Part shown: in pieces, positions 12,201-23,044 of the stretch
How the letters are laid out: every line of letters starts with the position of its first letter
How positions within the stretch are numbered: position 1 is the stretch's first letter
NCBI RefSeq assembly: GCF_014898055.3
Contig: NW_023604295.1
Coordinates: 94,131,591 to 94,195,590, forward strand
From: Talpa occidentalis
Lineage: Eukaryota > Chordata > Mammalia > Eulipotyphla > Talpidae
Direction of reading: 5' to 3'
Length of the DNA stretch: 64,000 nt
The notes under the pieces: generated by a model
The model's database searches: none
Told to the model about the DNA's origin: nothing
Seen by the model: only the letters and a program-made list of their open reading frames with translations
Made by a program: the position numbers and the translations under genes

Positions 12201-13122
12201 TTTTGATGTGAGCTTCTATTGCTATATATTTTCCTCTTATTACTGCTTTTGCTGCATCCCATACATTTAGGATATTGGTGTCCTCCTTGTCATTCAATTC
12301 AAAGAATTTTTTAATTTCTTCTTTGATCTCCTCGTTAGTCCAGTGGTCTTCCAGTAGTGTGGCTTTTAATCTCCATGAGGTAGGATAGTTCCTTGCCTTC
12401 TTTTTATGATTTATTTCTAGTTTGATGCCTTCGTGGTCAGAAAAGATGGTTGGTATGATTTCAATCTTGGTGTATCTGTTGATGTTTGTCTTGTGCCCCA
12501 GTATGTGATCGATCCTGGAGAATGATCCGTGTGCGCTTGAGAAAAATGTGTACTCCGTTTTTTTTGGGTTTAGTGTTCTATAGATGTCTGTTAAGCCCAA
12601 ATGCTCTAGGTCCTTATTTAGAGCTTTAGTTTCTTTACTTATTTTTTGTCTTGTTGATCTATCCATTGTTGATAGTGGTGTGTTGAAGTCTCCCACTACA
12701 TATGTGTTTTCTCTGATGTCTGTTTTCAGAGAGGACAACAGTTGTCTGATATATTTTGGTGCTCTTTCGTTTGGTGAGTATATGTTAATGAGTGTTATTT
12801 CTTCTTGAAGTATTGTCCCCTTAATCATAATGTAGTGACCATTGGGGTCTCTTTTTATTTTTTTGAGTTTGAAGTCTGTTTTATCTGATATGAGTATAGC
12901 TGTTCCTGCTTTCTTTTTTGGCCCATTTGCTTGTAGGATTGTTTTCCATCCTTTGACTTTGAGCCTATTTTTATCTTTTGTAGCTAAATGTGTTTCCTGG
13001 AGACAGCAAAAGGTTGGGTTTTGTTTCTTAATCCAGGCTGCAACTCTGTGTCTTTTTATTGAAGAGTTTAGTCCATTTACATTTAGAGTTAATATTGATA
13101 TGTTAGCATCTGTATTTGCCAT
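9295..13122 (-). CDS. L1 ORF2 protein: endonuclease and reverse transcriptase
   Basis: The protein has 1,275 residues, the same length as the human L1 ORF2p. It nicks target DNA and reverse-transcribes L1 (and SINE) RNA from the nick. Residues 1-240 form an APE-type endonuclease, and every catalytic position is present at the usual number: N14, E43 (QETHL), Y115, D145 and N147 (GDFN), D205, D229 and H230 (SDH). The reverse transcriptase follows, with [12 protein letters not shown] and the catalytic FADD near residue 700. The C-terminus carries the Cys-rich motif C-X3-C-X7-H-X4-C ([18 protein letters not shown]). No stop or frameshift interrupts it. It starts 75 bp downstream of the ORF1 stop, so translation probably relies on unconventional reinitiation, as known for L1. 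Codon use is strongly A-rich on the coding strand, the normal L1 bias. Activity is inferred, not shown. Confidence 0.97.
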   Translation of the reverse strand: MANTDANISILTLNVNGLNSSIKRHRVAAWIKKQNPTFCCLQETHLATKDKNRLKVKGWKTILQANGPKKKAGTAILISDKTDFKLKKIKRDPNGHYIMIKGTILQEEITLINIYSPNERAPKYIRQLLSSLKTDIRENTYVVGDFNTPLSTMDRSTRQKISKETKALNKDLEHLGLTDIYRTLNPKKTEYTFFSSAHGSFSRIDHILGHKTNINRYTKIEIIPTIFSDHEGIKLEINHKKKARNYPTSWRLKATLLEDHWTNEEIKEEIKKFFELNDKEDTNILNVWDAAKAVIRGKYIAIEAHIKKQERTQRNNLISKLKDLEKEQQKNPRTSRRKEIIKTKAEINEIETKKTIQKINETKSWFFEKINKIDKPLARLTKEKREKAQIHRIINERGEITTDTAEIKRIISNYYEQLYGNKFNNLEEMDKFLQLYNHPKLDKEEIEHLNRPITSSEIEMVIKNLPKNKSPGPDGFTNEFYQTFRDELVPILHKLFQKIEKEGTIPNTFYEANITLIPKPNKDNTKKENYRPISLMNTDAKILNKILASRIQQCIHKIIHHDQVGFIPGAQGWFNIRKSINVIQHINKKKYKNHMIISIDAEKAFDKVQHPFMIKALEILGIQGTYLNIIKAIYDKPTASIILNGEKLKAIPLRSGTRQGCPLSPLLFNIILEVLARAIRQEKDIQGIQIGKEEVKLSLFADDMIIYIENPKISTEKLIQLINQFSKVAGYKINTQKSVAFLYTNNKSEEEEIKKTTPFIIETKKIKYLGINLTKEVKDLYKENYKTLLKEIEEDTKKWKDIPCSWIGRINIIKMAILPKAIYRFNAIPIKISMAFFKEIEQFLMKFIWNHQKPRIAKALLKKKEGNGGITLPDFKLYYKAIIIKTAWYWNKNRHTDQWNRMENPEINPQIYGQLIFDKGAKTMHWSKESLFNKWCWENWVATCKRMKLDHYLTPYTKINSKWIKELDIRPETIKYIEGNIGETLRDLHIKDIFTDTSPKAVIVKRKINSWDYIKLKSFCTAKETITKTKRNPTNWENIFAPNTNDKGLITKICKELMRLSNNKENNPVKKWAEELKRNFSEEEMQMANRHMKKCSTSLVIREMQIKTTMRYHLTPVRMAHIKKTSNNKCWRGCGEKGTLVHCWWECKLVQPLWRAVWRFLDLLNIELPYDPAIPLLGIYPKDTETSIPKSTCTPMFIAALFTIAKLWKQPKCPKIDDWIKKMWYIYTMEYYSAFKKDKHMQFAATWMALEGIMLSEISQKEKEKYRMVSLIAGI

Positions 13123-13197
13123 TATGTTTGTCTTTCCTTTGATTTTATTTATTTATTCTTTTAATAACTTTTTTTTTTTTTTGGTCTTCTTTCGTTG
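13123..13197 (-). other. L1 inter-ORF spacer
   Basis: These 75 bp separate the ORF1 stop from the ORF2 start and include an A run (T run on the plus strand near 13168-13181). The length is similar to the spacers of other mammalian L1s. Nothing else is recognised. Confidence 0.85.
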
Positions 13198-14226
13198 TTA
13201 TTCGTCCCTCTGAGGTTCTGGCTTTAGGATTCCTTGTAGTATTTTTTGGAGTGGGGGTTTAGTCGCAATGAAATTCCGGAGTTTCTCTTTGTCTGGGAAG
13301 GTCCATATTCTTTCTTCATGGAGGAAAGAGAGCTTTGCGGGATAGAGTATTCTTGGTTGGCATCTGTTTTCTTGGAGTCTGTTGACTATGTCCCTCCACT
13401 CTCTCCTTGCCCGTAGTGTTTCTTCAGAGAAGTCTGATGTCAGCCTGATTGGTTTTCCTTTGAATGTTATCTGTTTCTTCCCTCTTGTCAGCTTCATTAT
13501 TTTTTCCTTGTCCTGGATTCTTGGGAGCTTTACTATTATGTGTCTTGCTGTGTTTTTCCTTTCGTCGTGGAAGTTTGGTGTTCTTCTTGCTTCTTGTATA
13601 TCAATTTTCAGCTCCTTCTTCTCATTTGGGAAGTTCTCTTCAATTATATCCATGAATATTTTCTCTGTTCCTACATCTCTCTCCTCTCCTTCTGGAATTC
13701 CTATAACTCTTATATTTCCTTTCCTCATGGAGTCAGATAGTTCCCGAAGTCTTTCTTCATTCTTTTTCCTTCGTACTTCTCTTTCCTTTTCTGTTTTGGT
13801 TCTTTTTATTTCTGTGTCTTCAAGATTACTTATTCGTTCTTCCATTTCATCTATTCTGCTTTCATTGCTTTTCCCAGAGTTCTTTAGTTCCTCCATTAAT
13901 TCTTTGATCTCCTGCATTTCTCTTACTTCCCTCTTTAGGGACTCAATTTCCTTCTTCTGATCTATCACTTTTTTAATCATGGCAATTTTAAATTCTCTTT
14001 CTGGAAGGCTCAGAAGTTCTTCCAAGTTGCTGTCGTTGCAATCTGGGGAGTGGTTTTCTTTTTGTGGTGTGCTTCTTTCCTGAGGAGTTTTTAGGTTGCG
14101 TGTGGTTCTTCTACTCCCTACTGTCTGTTTTCTAATTTGTCGTATGCGTTGGGACACTGTGTTGCTCGGACTGACTGACATCTTGGGTGAACTTCTCCGC
14201 TCCCCTCTGGCTCTTCCAGGAGCCAT
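13198..14226 (-). CDS. L1 ORF1 protein: RNA-binding chaperone
   Basis: The protein has 342 residues. ORF1p coats L1 RNA as a trimer and acts as a nucleic-acid chaperone in the cytoplasmic L1 ribonucleoprotein. The N-terminus (1-60) is basic and Ser-rich. Residues of about 62-168 form a long charged heptad-type coiled coil (IDEMEERISNLED). An RRM starts near 170 (GNIRVIGIPEGEE). The C-terminal domain spans about 262-330 and contains the conserved ARREW at 273-277 and YPAKLSF. The first ATG is used here. A second in-frame ATG at residue 16 (MSVSPSNTVSQ) is an equally possible start. The frame is complete and lies 75 bp upstream of ORF2 in the same transcript. Of the L1s in this window, only this copy keeps an intact ORF1. 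Confidence 0.96.
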   Translation of the reverse strand: MAPGRARGERRSSPKMSVSPSNTVSQRIRQIRKQTVGSRRTTRNLKTPQERSTPQKENHSPDCNDSNLEELLSLPEREFKIAMIKKVIDQKKEIESLKREVREMQEIKELMEELKNSGKSNESRIDEMEERISNLEDTEIKRTKTEKEREVRRKKNEERLRELSDSMRKGNIRVIGIPEGEERDVGTEKIFMDIIEENFPNEKKELKIDIQEARRTPNFHDERKNTARHIIVKLPRIQDKEKIMKLTRGKKQITFKGKPIRLTSDFSEETLRARREWRDIVNRLQENRCQPRILYPAKLSFLHEERIWTFPDKEKLRNFIATKPPLQKILQGILKPEPQRDE

Positions 14227-15255
14227 CTCTGTCTTCTGGGGGAGCTTTCTGCTGGTTTTAGGCAGTTTTTACTGAAGAAATGTCCCTGTTCTCAAATGGC
14301 GAAGCGGGATGCAGTCCCTGCGCCTCCGGTTTCAGGCACACTCTTCTGCGCACCCGGTCTGCCCCGGACGTGGGTGCCTGCTCCCTCTGTGGGCTCAGAC
14401 TGCTGGTCGGAAGGGGCCTGGCGTGGAATAACTTCCCGGCTGGCCACTGGGTCCTCCAGAAACCTTCTGCCCTTTTCAAGCAGTCTTAAGAAATGTCCTG
14501 TTTTATAGGGTGTTAGTGACTTTTTTTTTTCCTGGTCGCTAGGTGGCGCCAGAGATCTCTCCTATTGTCCTTGGGGGGCTGTTTTTCGCCTCCCCCCACC
14601 CCGTGGGACAGAGAACAGAGCGGGAATGGTAGGGCACACCTCAACAGCTTTGGGGTGCTGTGTCTGCCCTGTGCCCCACCGTCGCGGAGAACCCACGCCC
14701 CGAATTTTCGCGCCCCGGGTCTCAGTTCAAAGCCCTCAGTTCCAGGACGCGGGCTGTAGCCCAGTTCAGTGGCGCGGGAATGGCGCCTTTTGCACAGCTC
14801 CCGTGCCTGGGCGCCTGGTTCCTGCTCACTCAGGGAGGGACCTTCACCTCAGTGAGGACCTCCGCGCGTCTCCCAGCAAGCCTAGGTCGTCTCCCCGCAA
14901 GCCTAGGTTGCAGGCGCGGGGACCCGGGCAGCCGCGATCCAGGTCTGCACCTGCTTTTCAAGCTCCCCGAGCGCGCCGCGTTTCCGTGCCAGCTTACCGG
15001 CAGCCCGGGCTGTGTGCGCGTCTCCCGGGGTCTTTGTTCTTCTCTAATGGCGCCAGGAGCCGTTCGCTCACCGCCGCGGCGGATCCTGCAGGGTTCGCCT
15101 CAGCTCCCGTTCACGGGGTGTGGTGGCTGCAATAGTTCCTTTCCACTCACAGTCCCGCTTGCTGCCTCGTTTGTTCTTGTTGGCCGTTTTGGTTTGTTGT
15201 TTCCTCCTCTCTGCTGGTCGGAGAGTGCCGCCTCTGTGGGCGGGGGAGGGGAGCC
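14227..15255 (-). promoter_or_regulatory. L1 5' UTR / internal promoter, CpG-rich
   Basis: This GC- and CpG-rich region runs from the element start to ORF1 and is expected to hold the internal pol II promoter. The 5' edge reads TAGGCTCCCCTCCCCCGCCC on the minus strand, a GC-box type (Sp1-like) start. A GCGCCATTA word near 15045-15053 contains a YY1-type core. No tandem monomer array is present apart from a short 21-bp near-duplicate at about 14870-14911, so the promoter is of the single-block kind rather than the mouse monomer kind. The transcription start site is inferred. Confidence 0.85.
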
Positions 15256-15270
15256 TAGCCTCTCAATTTG
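15256..15270 (+). repeat. L1 target-site duplication, right copy
   Basis: TAGCCTCTCAATTTG is identical to 9062-9076. The match could extend by one T. It marks the exact 5' end of the L1, so the element is not 5' truncated. Confidence 0.96.
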
Positions 15271-15362
15271 TAACTTCCCATTTCTAACGAGTTATTCATT
15301 ATAGAACCAAGAAACCAATTTCTTTAAACATCTTAGAATTATGTAGAGGGTAAGGGTAATGG

Positions 15363-15580
15363 AAGCAGAATATTATCTGAAAAGAACACAGACTTTACAG
15401 TTAGTCAGAGGAGGATAAAATTCCTCCTTCAGCCATGCACAATGTATGACCCTGGGGAAGCAAGTCTTTCCTCATCTATAAAATGGGGATAATTTCATAT
15501 ACCTCTTCAGTTGTTGTAAAAGTCAAGGATAAATTATTTATAGCATCTAATGCAAAATAACAACTCAACAAATGATGCCA
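15363..15580 (+). repeat. MIR relic
   Basis: The forward MIR phrases are seen in order: GAACACAGACTTTACAG, TGTATGACCCTGGGGAAGC, CCTCATCTATAAAATGGGG, ATAATTTCATATACCTC, TTGTTGTAAAAG. It is an ancient mammal-wide SINE, nearly full length. Confidence 0.9.
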
Positions 15581-18500
15581 GCTTATTTATTATAATTGAT
15601 TCTGAGTTACACTCTGGTAATCTTAATGTGTGCACTAAAATTTTCATAACCTTTTTTATTTCAAATGTCTAGCCCCATGACTAGCTTTTGAAATGCTAAG
15701 ATTGTCATGTATACACATAATACCTGAGAGAATACCAAGTATCCCACCTAATACATAAAAAGATCCCATAAATGTGAGATCTGAATTCATAGTTCTACTG
15801 CCCAAGGGGGGAGGAGAGGTTTCCATTGTCTTAACCATGGTTTATATCTTTCTTATATAATAAAGAGACCGAAGGGGAAATAAAGCTTAAATCGACGTGG
15901 ATCCCTCTTGAATGCCATGTGAGCAAAGACATGATCCAATTACAGCACATTCAGAGAGCAATTTCTCCTCATTTTATTAGGCAATCAGTAAGATGTACTC
16001 TATTGTCTGCTGGAGGACTATGAATTAAAGTGCCTGGAATCTAAAGAGAGCTCTGCACAGTCTATTTTCTCCCAAGCAGGAGGTACCTCTGAATACAATT
16101 TGTGGCTCATTAGAAAAGAGAGGCAGAAATGGTTGAGAGCAGACCGACTAATCAGAAAACTAAATATACATCTTACTAAATGATAAACGACAAGGGTCGG
16201 GAGGGGTAAGAAAATAATACATGTATACCACAAATGAGGAAGTAGACTTGTTTAAAGTGCCAGCTACAAGCAGAAACATGAAATTGAGGCCAGGAAGTAA
16301 CAGTCGTAACCCTCAGAGATGGTATACTGGTCACATGACTTGTTGAAGGCTCCTGAAGGAAACAAAGAGAGGACCCAGGCTCATTCAAGTGATTGATTGC
16401 TGCTCTGCAGCAGGTGGGCAACTGAAAACACAGAGCTCATGCTCAGAACATATAGGTAGGAAACTATAAAATTTGAATAAGGAAGAGCTGTACTACATTC
16501 ATGTATAGGAAAGCTCAAATTTAAAATACCTAATTCCTCCTAAATTAATTTTCAAAATGTAATGCAGTTCCTAAAAATAATGACTGCTTTTTTTAAAAAA
16601 TTGGGTAAAATTATATCAATTCCATATGGAAGAATAAGCTATGTAAAGCAATTCTGAAAAGGAAAGACTCGTGGAATGATCCAATTATTATAATTATTGC
16701 AAAGCATACCAATAGAAGAATAGACAGGTCAAATGAACAAAATAGAACACCCAGAAGGAAACAGATGTGTGTCTGTTGTCATGCACGCACCTGTGTGATA
16801 TGTTTGAAATGGCATCACCAGTCGGTGAAAAATGAGAAAGAAGTTGGGTCATTCATCTGGCCAATTATAAAAAGATAAGGGAAAATAATTTGATAACTAT
16901 GTGATCATAATATCAAAAAAATTCCAGCTGATATTTTTAAATGTTAAAAACATACATAAAATTACCAATAATACTAGGCTTGCATGTACTTAATACTGCT
17001 TAGCAACAATAAATATTTGTGGTCGTTACAAAATCTGATTGCAAAATTTGAGAAGTTTCAACATATTCTGAAGTATCTAGATGTCATGGTGTCAAACATT
17101 AAAATTACGGTATGTTTCACAAAATCTTTATGATTCTGTACTTAATTTTCTCTTCAGTAGGTTATTATCTATAACTGACAGAAACTTAATCATTTGCTAT
17201 TGGTATTTGCAGTTCCTGCGCCACCTCTTTCAATTCCAAGATGTTTTTGGGAAAAAAGAACAAAAACAAACATACCTTGGACCCCACTGAGTTAGACATT
17301 AATCATATGATTCTAACCACAGCACAGCACACAGAAGGAAAAGTAATTGATCACAGTAAAAGCAGCTTGCCATGAGAAAATGTTTTGTATCTTTTCAGTA
17401 GTTCCTGGAGTCAAGGAATCAAACTGAGAAGAGAATACAAGCAGTATATTATCGAGAGACTATTGCAATCAGCACAGCTGTTTCCAAATTGTTTGTCACA
17501 TATTTCAGCCCCTGCTGTGTTTCTCTTCTCTTTTTTTCTACACTGGAAAAAAAATCCATATTGGTCTGATTTAGCTTTCTTAAAGTGCTTCAGGTTTCTG
17601 AGGCAGTTCTTTAAGTTGCTACTGCGGTAATTCCTCTGTTTATGTGTAAGATTCAAATTGAAGTCATAGTCCTCCCCTCAGTGTGACAGGCTGAACATTT
17701 CTGTGAGACGTGTCAAAGTTTGCCCTCAGGGATATATGAAAATGTAACCTGGTGCAAATCAGATGGGAATTCCTATGCACATCCTCTCAAGTCACCTCAG
17801 ACTACTTGCAGGTTTTTTTTTGTTGTTGTTGTTGTTATAAATAAAAGGCTACTATGAAATGGAGGTTTAATAAATGATCAGTTCTGTTGGGGAAACTTCA
17901 AAGCTAATCAAAGAAGCAGTTACTTACTTCTGTTTTCAATCTGGCATCCATGTTGACCTTTCTATCCCAACCCAGAGTTTCCTTTTGCAAACTTGTCAGG
18001 GCACAAGGGCATCACCCTAAAGGTCAGTGTGGGTGCAAGCCAGGCTGGCTCCTTGCTTTTTCTTGCACAATTATCCCTTGCCTGAGACTGTCTAATAGCA
18101 GTAAGACTGCACAGGGTGTGATTCTACCTTGCAGACAATATTCCATTTAAAGAAGCTGCACTCATAGCTTTAGTGAGGGAGACTTTGAAGCAAACAGGGT
18201 GAAAATGTCAAGTTTAAATGCCGCTCTGCTATATATAGTGATAGGTGCTTCTCTTCAAGCTGATGCTGACGGCTATCAGGCACTCACTTGACGTAGGGAA
18301 GAGGCAGTGGAGCTCTGCAGCAACCACCCCTTGTGGAGCAGGCTAAGAAGTTGGGGTCCTGGGCAAAGTCCAGCACTCACTGTCTTTTAAATCCTTCTAA
18401 CACTGATGATTGACCCAAAGCTTCAACTAAAAAAGTACTCCATATTTCAATCTCTACTTGCTTTGTGCTGATTTCTATAGTATCCTTGTCTTCTTGATTT

Positions 18501-19955
18501 TACATTCACAACCACTATGTTTTCACACATGCGCCCATGAGAGACCCAAGAATATTTCCTAGTTTTCTTGTGGAACAGTTTAAAAGAACTTTGAAAACCA
18601 ATTGACTGCAAGCAAATTGATCCATCAAAATTTTTTTTATAAATGAATATTCTATTCCATTTTTTAATGTATCACTTTTTGAAATGTCCCAGGTCGATTT
18701 TAAAATGCTCTGTTTCGTTCTTTGAGTACCTCACTCTTTTTTCCCCACGTCCTGTACTTCCTCCTCCCCAGAATGCAAGGGGAACTGAATGTTCAGAAAG
18801 ATGTATTAATTTGAAAATATCCTAATGCTCATGAGTTGGGGTTTATGCTTGCTGTAATTGTTCAGATTAATGAATTAGTGGTAAAGATTGACTAAAAATT
18901 AATATTTCCCTTCATTGCTTCACATTTCATAACTTCTTGTTAGAACATGAGGAAAAAAGAAAACAGGCCTAAAATGGAGTGGACAGACTTGAATGAGAAT
19001 TAACTCTAACTTTGTAAAGAGAAATATCCAAAAGACATAAGTCTGAAAATTTTTATTATTTTTCCTTTTTTGTGTTTTTATTGATCTCTACATTTAAATA
19101 AGAGTAATATGTATACTTTAGAAGAAATTTACAAATTGTGGACAAGCAGACAGAAGTATATTAGCATCTCCACCATGATCCAACTTACTTAGTGACATAG
19201 AACAATGCCATTCGTAGATACGTAACATTTCTTGCGTGACATGTGAGTAGTATATACATATATGTCTCATTCAGAAATTGTAACTGTTTACTATTAATGT
19301 ATTTTCCTTTTCCTTGCATCACCAAAACTAGTAAATGAATTTTATTAATCTACTATCTCATATCCCTCAAACCTTGTACACTGACATCCATCCTATATTC
19401 TTTTTATTTAAGAACTGGCTATTTCTCCCAAGCATCAAGAACTGTTGACTCACCTACCTTAATACTATCCACATGCCCATCCATTTCTGATGCTGCACTA
19501 ACCTAGCTATCCATCTGTTTTCTCTAGAATTCCTTGTCTCTTATCTCCTCATCCCAAAAACTTGATGAAGCTTAAATCTCTGTCCTTACTTAGGTTTCTC
19601 TCTTGACACTTAATTCCTTATGCTGGTTCCATAATGACATAGTCTCATTCCTAAATCACCTTAAGGTGAGGGTTCCTTTGCCTAGAATTCAGAAACCAGG
19701 TTTGGTTTAACAGAGCAAGGACTTTATTGCCTGATTATTAATGGAGAAGGGAGAACTCATGTTAACTTTTATCTCTCAAGGAATTATTAAATTTGTCTCT
19801 TCATTCCTTTTGTTTTGAAATACATGATAATATGCTTGAGTCTAATGGTATTTTCCATTCATGTTTTTCATAGTTACAAATTTGTTCCTGAAGACTGCAA
19901 ATTTTTCTCATAAAATTTCTCAATATTGTTATCTGCTTTTTTCTCTCTCTGTCTA
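15581..19955. other. Unique DNA, no gene seen
   Basis: AT-rich sequence with no recognisable exon, RNA gene or young repeat. A (GTT)n-type run lies at 17820-17835. A TATA-like CTATATATAG at about 18228-18237 has no supported transcript. Several short open frames show no domain. Confidence 0.55.
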
Positions 19956-19957
19956 TC

Positions 19958-19991
<34 letters not shown>
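19958..19991 (+). repeat. (TATC)n microsatellite
   Basis: About eight perfect TATC units, preceded by a TC-rich run. It is likely polymorphic in length. Confidence 0.95.
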
Positions 19992-20029
19992 GGAGACTTT
20001 GGTTTACACTACTGCATGTGTTATAGTAG

Positions 20030-20515
20030 TATAGACTCACACCTCTTCATATTTGTACCACAACACACCTACCACCACAGCACCCACAGTCCTACACCAC
20101 AATCCATTGGAACCCATCATCTTTTGTTTCCCACCTACCACTCCCTCTGGTAGCCTCAGTCCTACAGTCAGATTTCTAGGATTTGTTTGGTTTTGGTTTT
20201 GTGAGTTCCTTTCCTTTGTGTCTTTATATACCATATATGAGTATATACGTATATGAGTATTTGTCTTTCTTATTTTGACTTATTTTGTTTAGTTTAATTC
20301 CCTCTGTTTTCACCAAGTGGTAAGATTTCCTCTCTTATTTATAGCTGAGTAGTATTCCATCATACACACAAATAACACACACACCTATCGTCTTAGTGCA
20401 CTTATCTGCCACTGGGCACATAGACTGTTTCCATAACTTGACTATTATAGATAGTACTGTGATGAACATAGAAGTACATATATTGCTTAGCCCCTTGTGG
20501 TATGTATGATATACA
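20030..20515 (-). mobile_element. Old L1 3' end, minus strand
   Basis: The reversed 3' UTR and ORF2 end are recognised by CTCTGGTAGCCTCAGTCC, TATTTGTCTTTCTTATTTTG, GAGTAGTATTCCATCATAC and GACTGTTTCCATAACTTGACTATTATAGATAG phrases. It is diverged and its coding frame is broken. It abuts an L1 in the opposite orientation. Confidence 0.75.
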
Positions 20516-20524
20516 AATGTGAGC

Positions 20525-21990
20525 AAAAATTACCACATCAACAAAAGGAAAGATAAAAATCTTATGATCATAAGATTAAACATCCATTTATAATGCAATC
20601 TCTCAAAAAATAGTTATAGAAGGAACACATCAACATAATAAAGGCCAATCTGCAAACTCATAATTAACACATAATGAATGGTGAGAAGCTGAAAGCTTTT
20701 CCTCTAAGCTCAGGTATAAGACAAGAATGTCCACTATCACTGTTACTATTCAACGTAATGTTGGAAGTCCTAGACAGAGCAATTAGGTAAGAGAAAGATA
20801 TAAAAGGAGTCTAAATTAGGGAAAAGAAGTAAAGACATCACTCTTTGCAGAGGACATAATGGATGATATACATGGCAAACCCTAAAGTCTACATTAAAAA
20901 AAAAAAAAAACTGGGCCTCCCCGGTGGCGCAGCGGTTAAGTGCTGGGTTGCGAAGCTGCCCGAGGCCTCTGCGGCGCCGGTTCGATCCCCGGCTGCTCCC
21001 AGGCCACCGGAGGAGGGTCCCACATGGCGCGCAGACCTCTCCTGCTGCCCGCTGCTCCCCTCAGCAGTGTACTTCGGTCCTTCTGCCTGCTCTGCTCCCC
21101 GCTCTGGCTCTGGTGAATTCTCTCACCCTCCCGCGCTTCTGACTGTACCCAGTGCATGTATAAACAAAACAAACAAACAAGCAAATAAATAAATAAATAA
21201 ATAAAACATGCCTCTATAGAAAAAAAAAAAAAAACTACTTGAAACAATAAACCAATACAATGAAATTGCTGACTAAAAAATCAATATGCAAAAACCTGTT
21301 GTGCTCCTATGTTCAAAAAATGAGCTAGGAGAGAAACAAATCAAAAAAGAATCCCATTCGTTGCTGTATTAAAAGGAATTAAATATCTGGGAATAAATTT
21401 AACAAAGGAGGTGAAGGACCTATACAATGGAAAATATGACATTGTTTAAAGAAGACAGAGAGTCCCTGTTCATGAATTAGAAGAATTAAATAACTAGTGT
21501 TGGATAGGATTTAGAAGAAAAAGGAATCCTCATACACTGTTGGTGGGGCTACAGACTGGTCCAACTGCAAAAAAAAAAAAAAACAGCATGGAAATTTCTC
21601 AAAATACTTAAAAAAGATGTACACCTTTGGTATTTATCTGAAGAATGCAAAAACATTAATTCAAAGGAATATGTGTATTCCTATGTTCATTCTAGCACTA
21701 TTTTCAGTAACCAAATTTTAGAAAAAAAAACTCAGCTACGAAATGATAGATTAGTGGATAAAGAAGATACATATACATGATGCAACAATACATAAGTATA
21801 TAAAAGATAAACTCTTGCTATTTGTGACAAAATGGATAGAAATGAAGGGGATTTTGCTAAACAAAATAAGTCAGAAGTAGAATGGTAGCATATACCTCAA
21901 GAAGTATGAAATTGTACCTCTGAATCATATACAATGTTGTATACCAAAGTTCCCTCAATAAAATAATACAATAAAAGTTATAAAATTAAA
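20525..21990 (+). mobile_element. Old L1 ORF2 fragment, plus strand, internally deleted
   Basis: The reverse transcriptase region is visible: AACATAATAAAGGCCAATCTGCAAAC, then GGTGAGAAGCTGAAAGC, then the degenerate FADD site TTTGCAGAGGACATAAT. After the SINE at 20913 it continues with AAAAGGAATTAAATATCTGG. Near 21490 it jumps to the ORF2 C-terminal segment (CACTGTTGGTGGGGCTACAG) and ends in an A-rich 3' UTR near 21990. Stops and deletions disrupt the frame, so it is a fossil. Confidence 0.8.
20913..21206 (+). mobile_element. T+ SINE, CpG-rich young subfamily
   Basis: The head GGGCCTCCCCGGTGGCGCAG carries an A box (TGGCGCAGCGG, 20925-20935) and a B box (GGTTCGATCCC, 20979-20989). The unique body and an (AAAT)n tail follow. 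Many CpGs remain, so it is relatively young. It interrupts the old L1 between 20900 and 21235, at an A-rich site. Confidence 0.93.
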
Positions 21991-23029
21991 TATTCTCTAA
22001 CAAATTAAAGTTTGAAAATAATTAAAATCAAAATTCAATTTTAATATTATTAAATAATAGATATTGGAAAATAAATATATTTCACTTCCCCAAAAAAGCA
22101 ATTTATTAAATAAAATGTATGACATTATCTTATACATGCTTTAAAAACAATGTGTTTTTCAATGTGTGCATAAAAGTTCTAGAAGCATAAGAAATATGGG
22201 GTTGGAGCCTGAGGACTGGAAAGGGAAGGAAAATGTTTTTCACCTTGCACTTTTTTGATTCTTTTTGTCATTTTTTCCATGAGAATATGTCTTGTATAAT
22301 TCAACTATCATTGAAGATTAATAAATATAACATTGCTAACTCGTCATCCTAGCACTAGATTGCATAAGCAAGTTTTAAAAGTAAATGAAAAAATATTGAT
22401 TCTAGACAGGTCAGCACATAACAAATTGACTCATGCACCAGGATTTATTCACTCTTGTCATTTTCCCATATCTTTGCCCTCACCAACTCCTAGTGCAATC
22501 ATTGTGTTTTTCTTGCCTGTTCTCTTTAGATGTAGTCATCTAAATTTCCTGTACCACAGTAGCTAAAACTTTTACTAGCTGTCACATCACGAAATTTTTA
22601 AAATGTCTGTTCTCTCAGGTCACCTGTTAGGGATGCAGCATTGCTTTATACAGAGCAGTCGGCCTTAGAAAAGATTTATCTTCACTTCTGCATTAACTCA
22701 CAGCAGGTGAGAAATAGATCAGACAAGGGAGTTACAGAACACTCCTTCCATATCACAACAAGCCATGTTCTATTATAAGTAACTAGAAAATTTTCATTCA
22801 GTTCAATGCAATTCAGTAAGTTTTCATTTAATAAAAATGTCCAAAATTTTATTGTTCTACAGAAAACTTTTAAAATTATTTGTCTACATACAAATATACA
22901 TAAAAACATGTGCCCATCACCCAGTCTGATATTACTTAAGGATTCTTTTGCAGGTATAAAAATGCAGCTTCTGTTATAGTCCCATTCCTTTCTATTCTCT
23001 TCTCCCAAAGGGTAACCACCCAGTTGTTC
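21991..23029. other. AT-rich DNA, no gene seen
   Basis: No repeat or gene is recognised with confidence. Part of 22010-22100 may be the diverged tail of the preceding L1. Confidence 0.5.
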
Positions 23030-23044
23030 TTCCTGACCATTTTA

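Larger units (their letters stand above)
9077..15255 (-). mobile_element. Full-length L1 retrotransposon, apparently intact
   Basis: This is a complete LINE-1 of 6,179 bp on the minus strand. In element order it has a GC-rich 5' UTR of 1,029 bp, ORF1 (342 aa), a 75-bp spacer, ORF2 (1,275 aa), a 174-bp 3' UTR with a G-rich tract, and a pure 44-nt A tail. A perfect 15-bp TSD flanks it. Both ORFs are open from start to stop. The combination of a perfect TSD, an uninterrupted long tail and open ORFs indicates a very recent insertion that may still be able to retrotranspose. Family facts: ORF1p is an RNA-binding trimer and ORF2p supplies endonuclease and reverse transcriptase for target-primed insertion. 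Whether it is fixed or polymorphic cannot be seen here. Confidence 0.97.

Noticed and set aside
13382..13960. 192-codon Ser/Phe-rich plus-strand frame
   Set aside because: Antisense of the ORF1 coiled-coil region. The composition mirrors the Glu/Lys-rich coding strand.
18228..18237. TATA box of an unseen gene
   Set aside because: CTATATATAG in AT-rich DNA without a following exon or CpG island is not evidence of a promoter.
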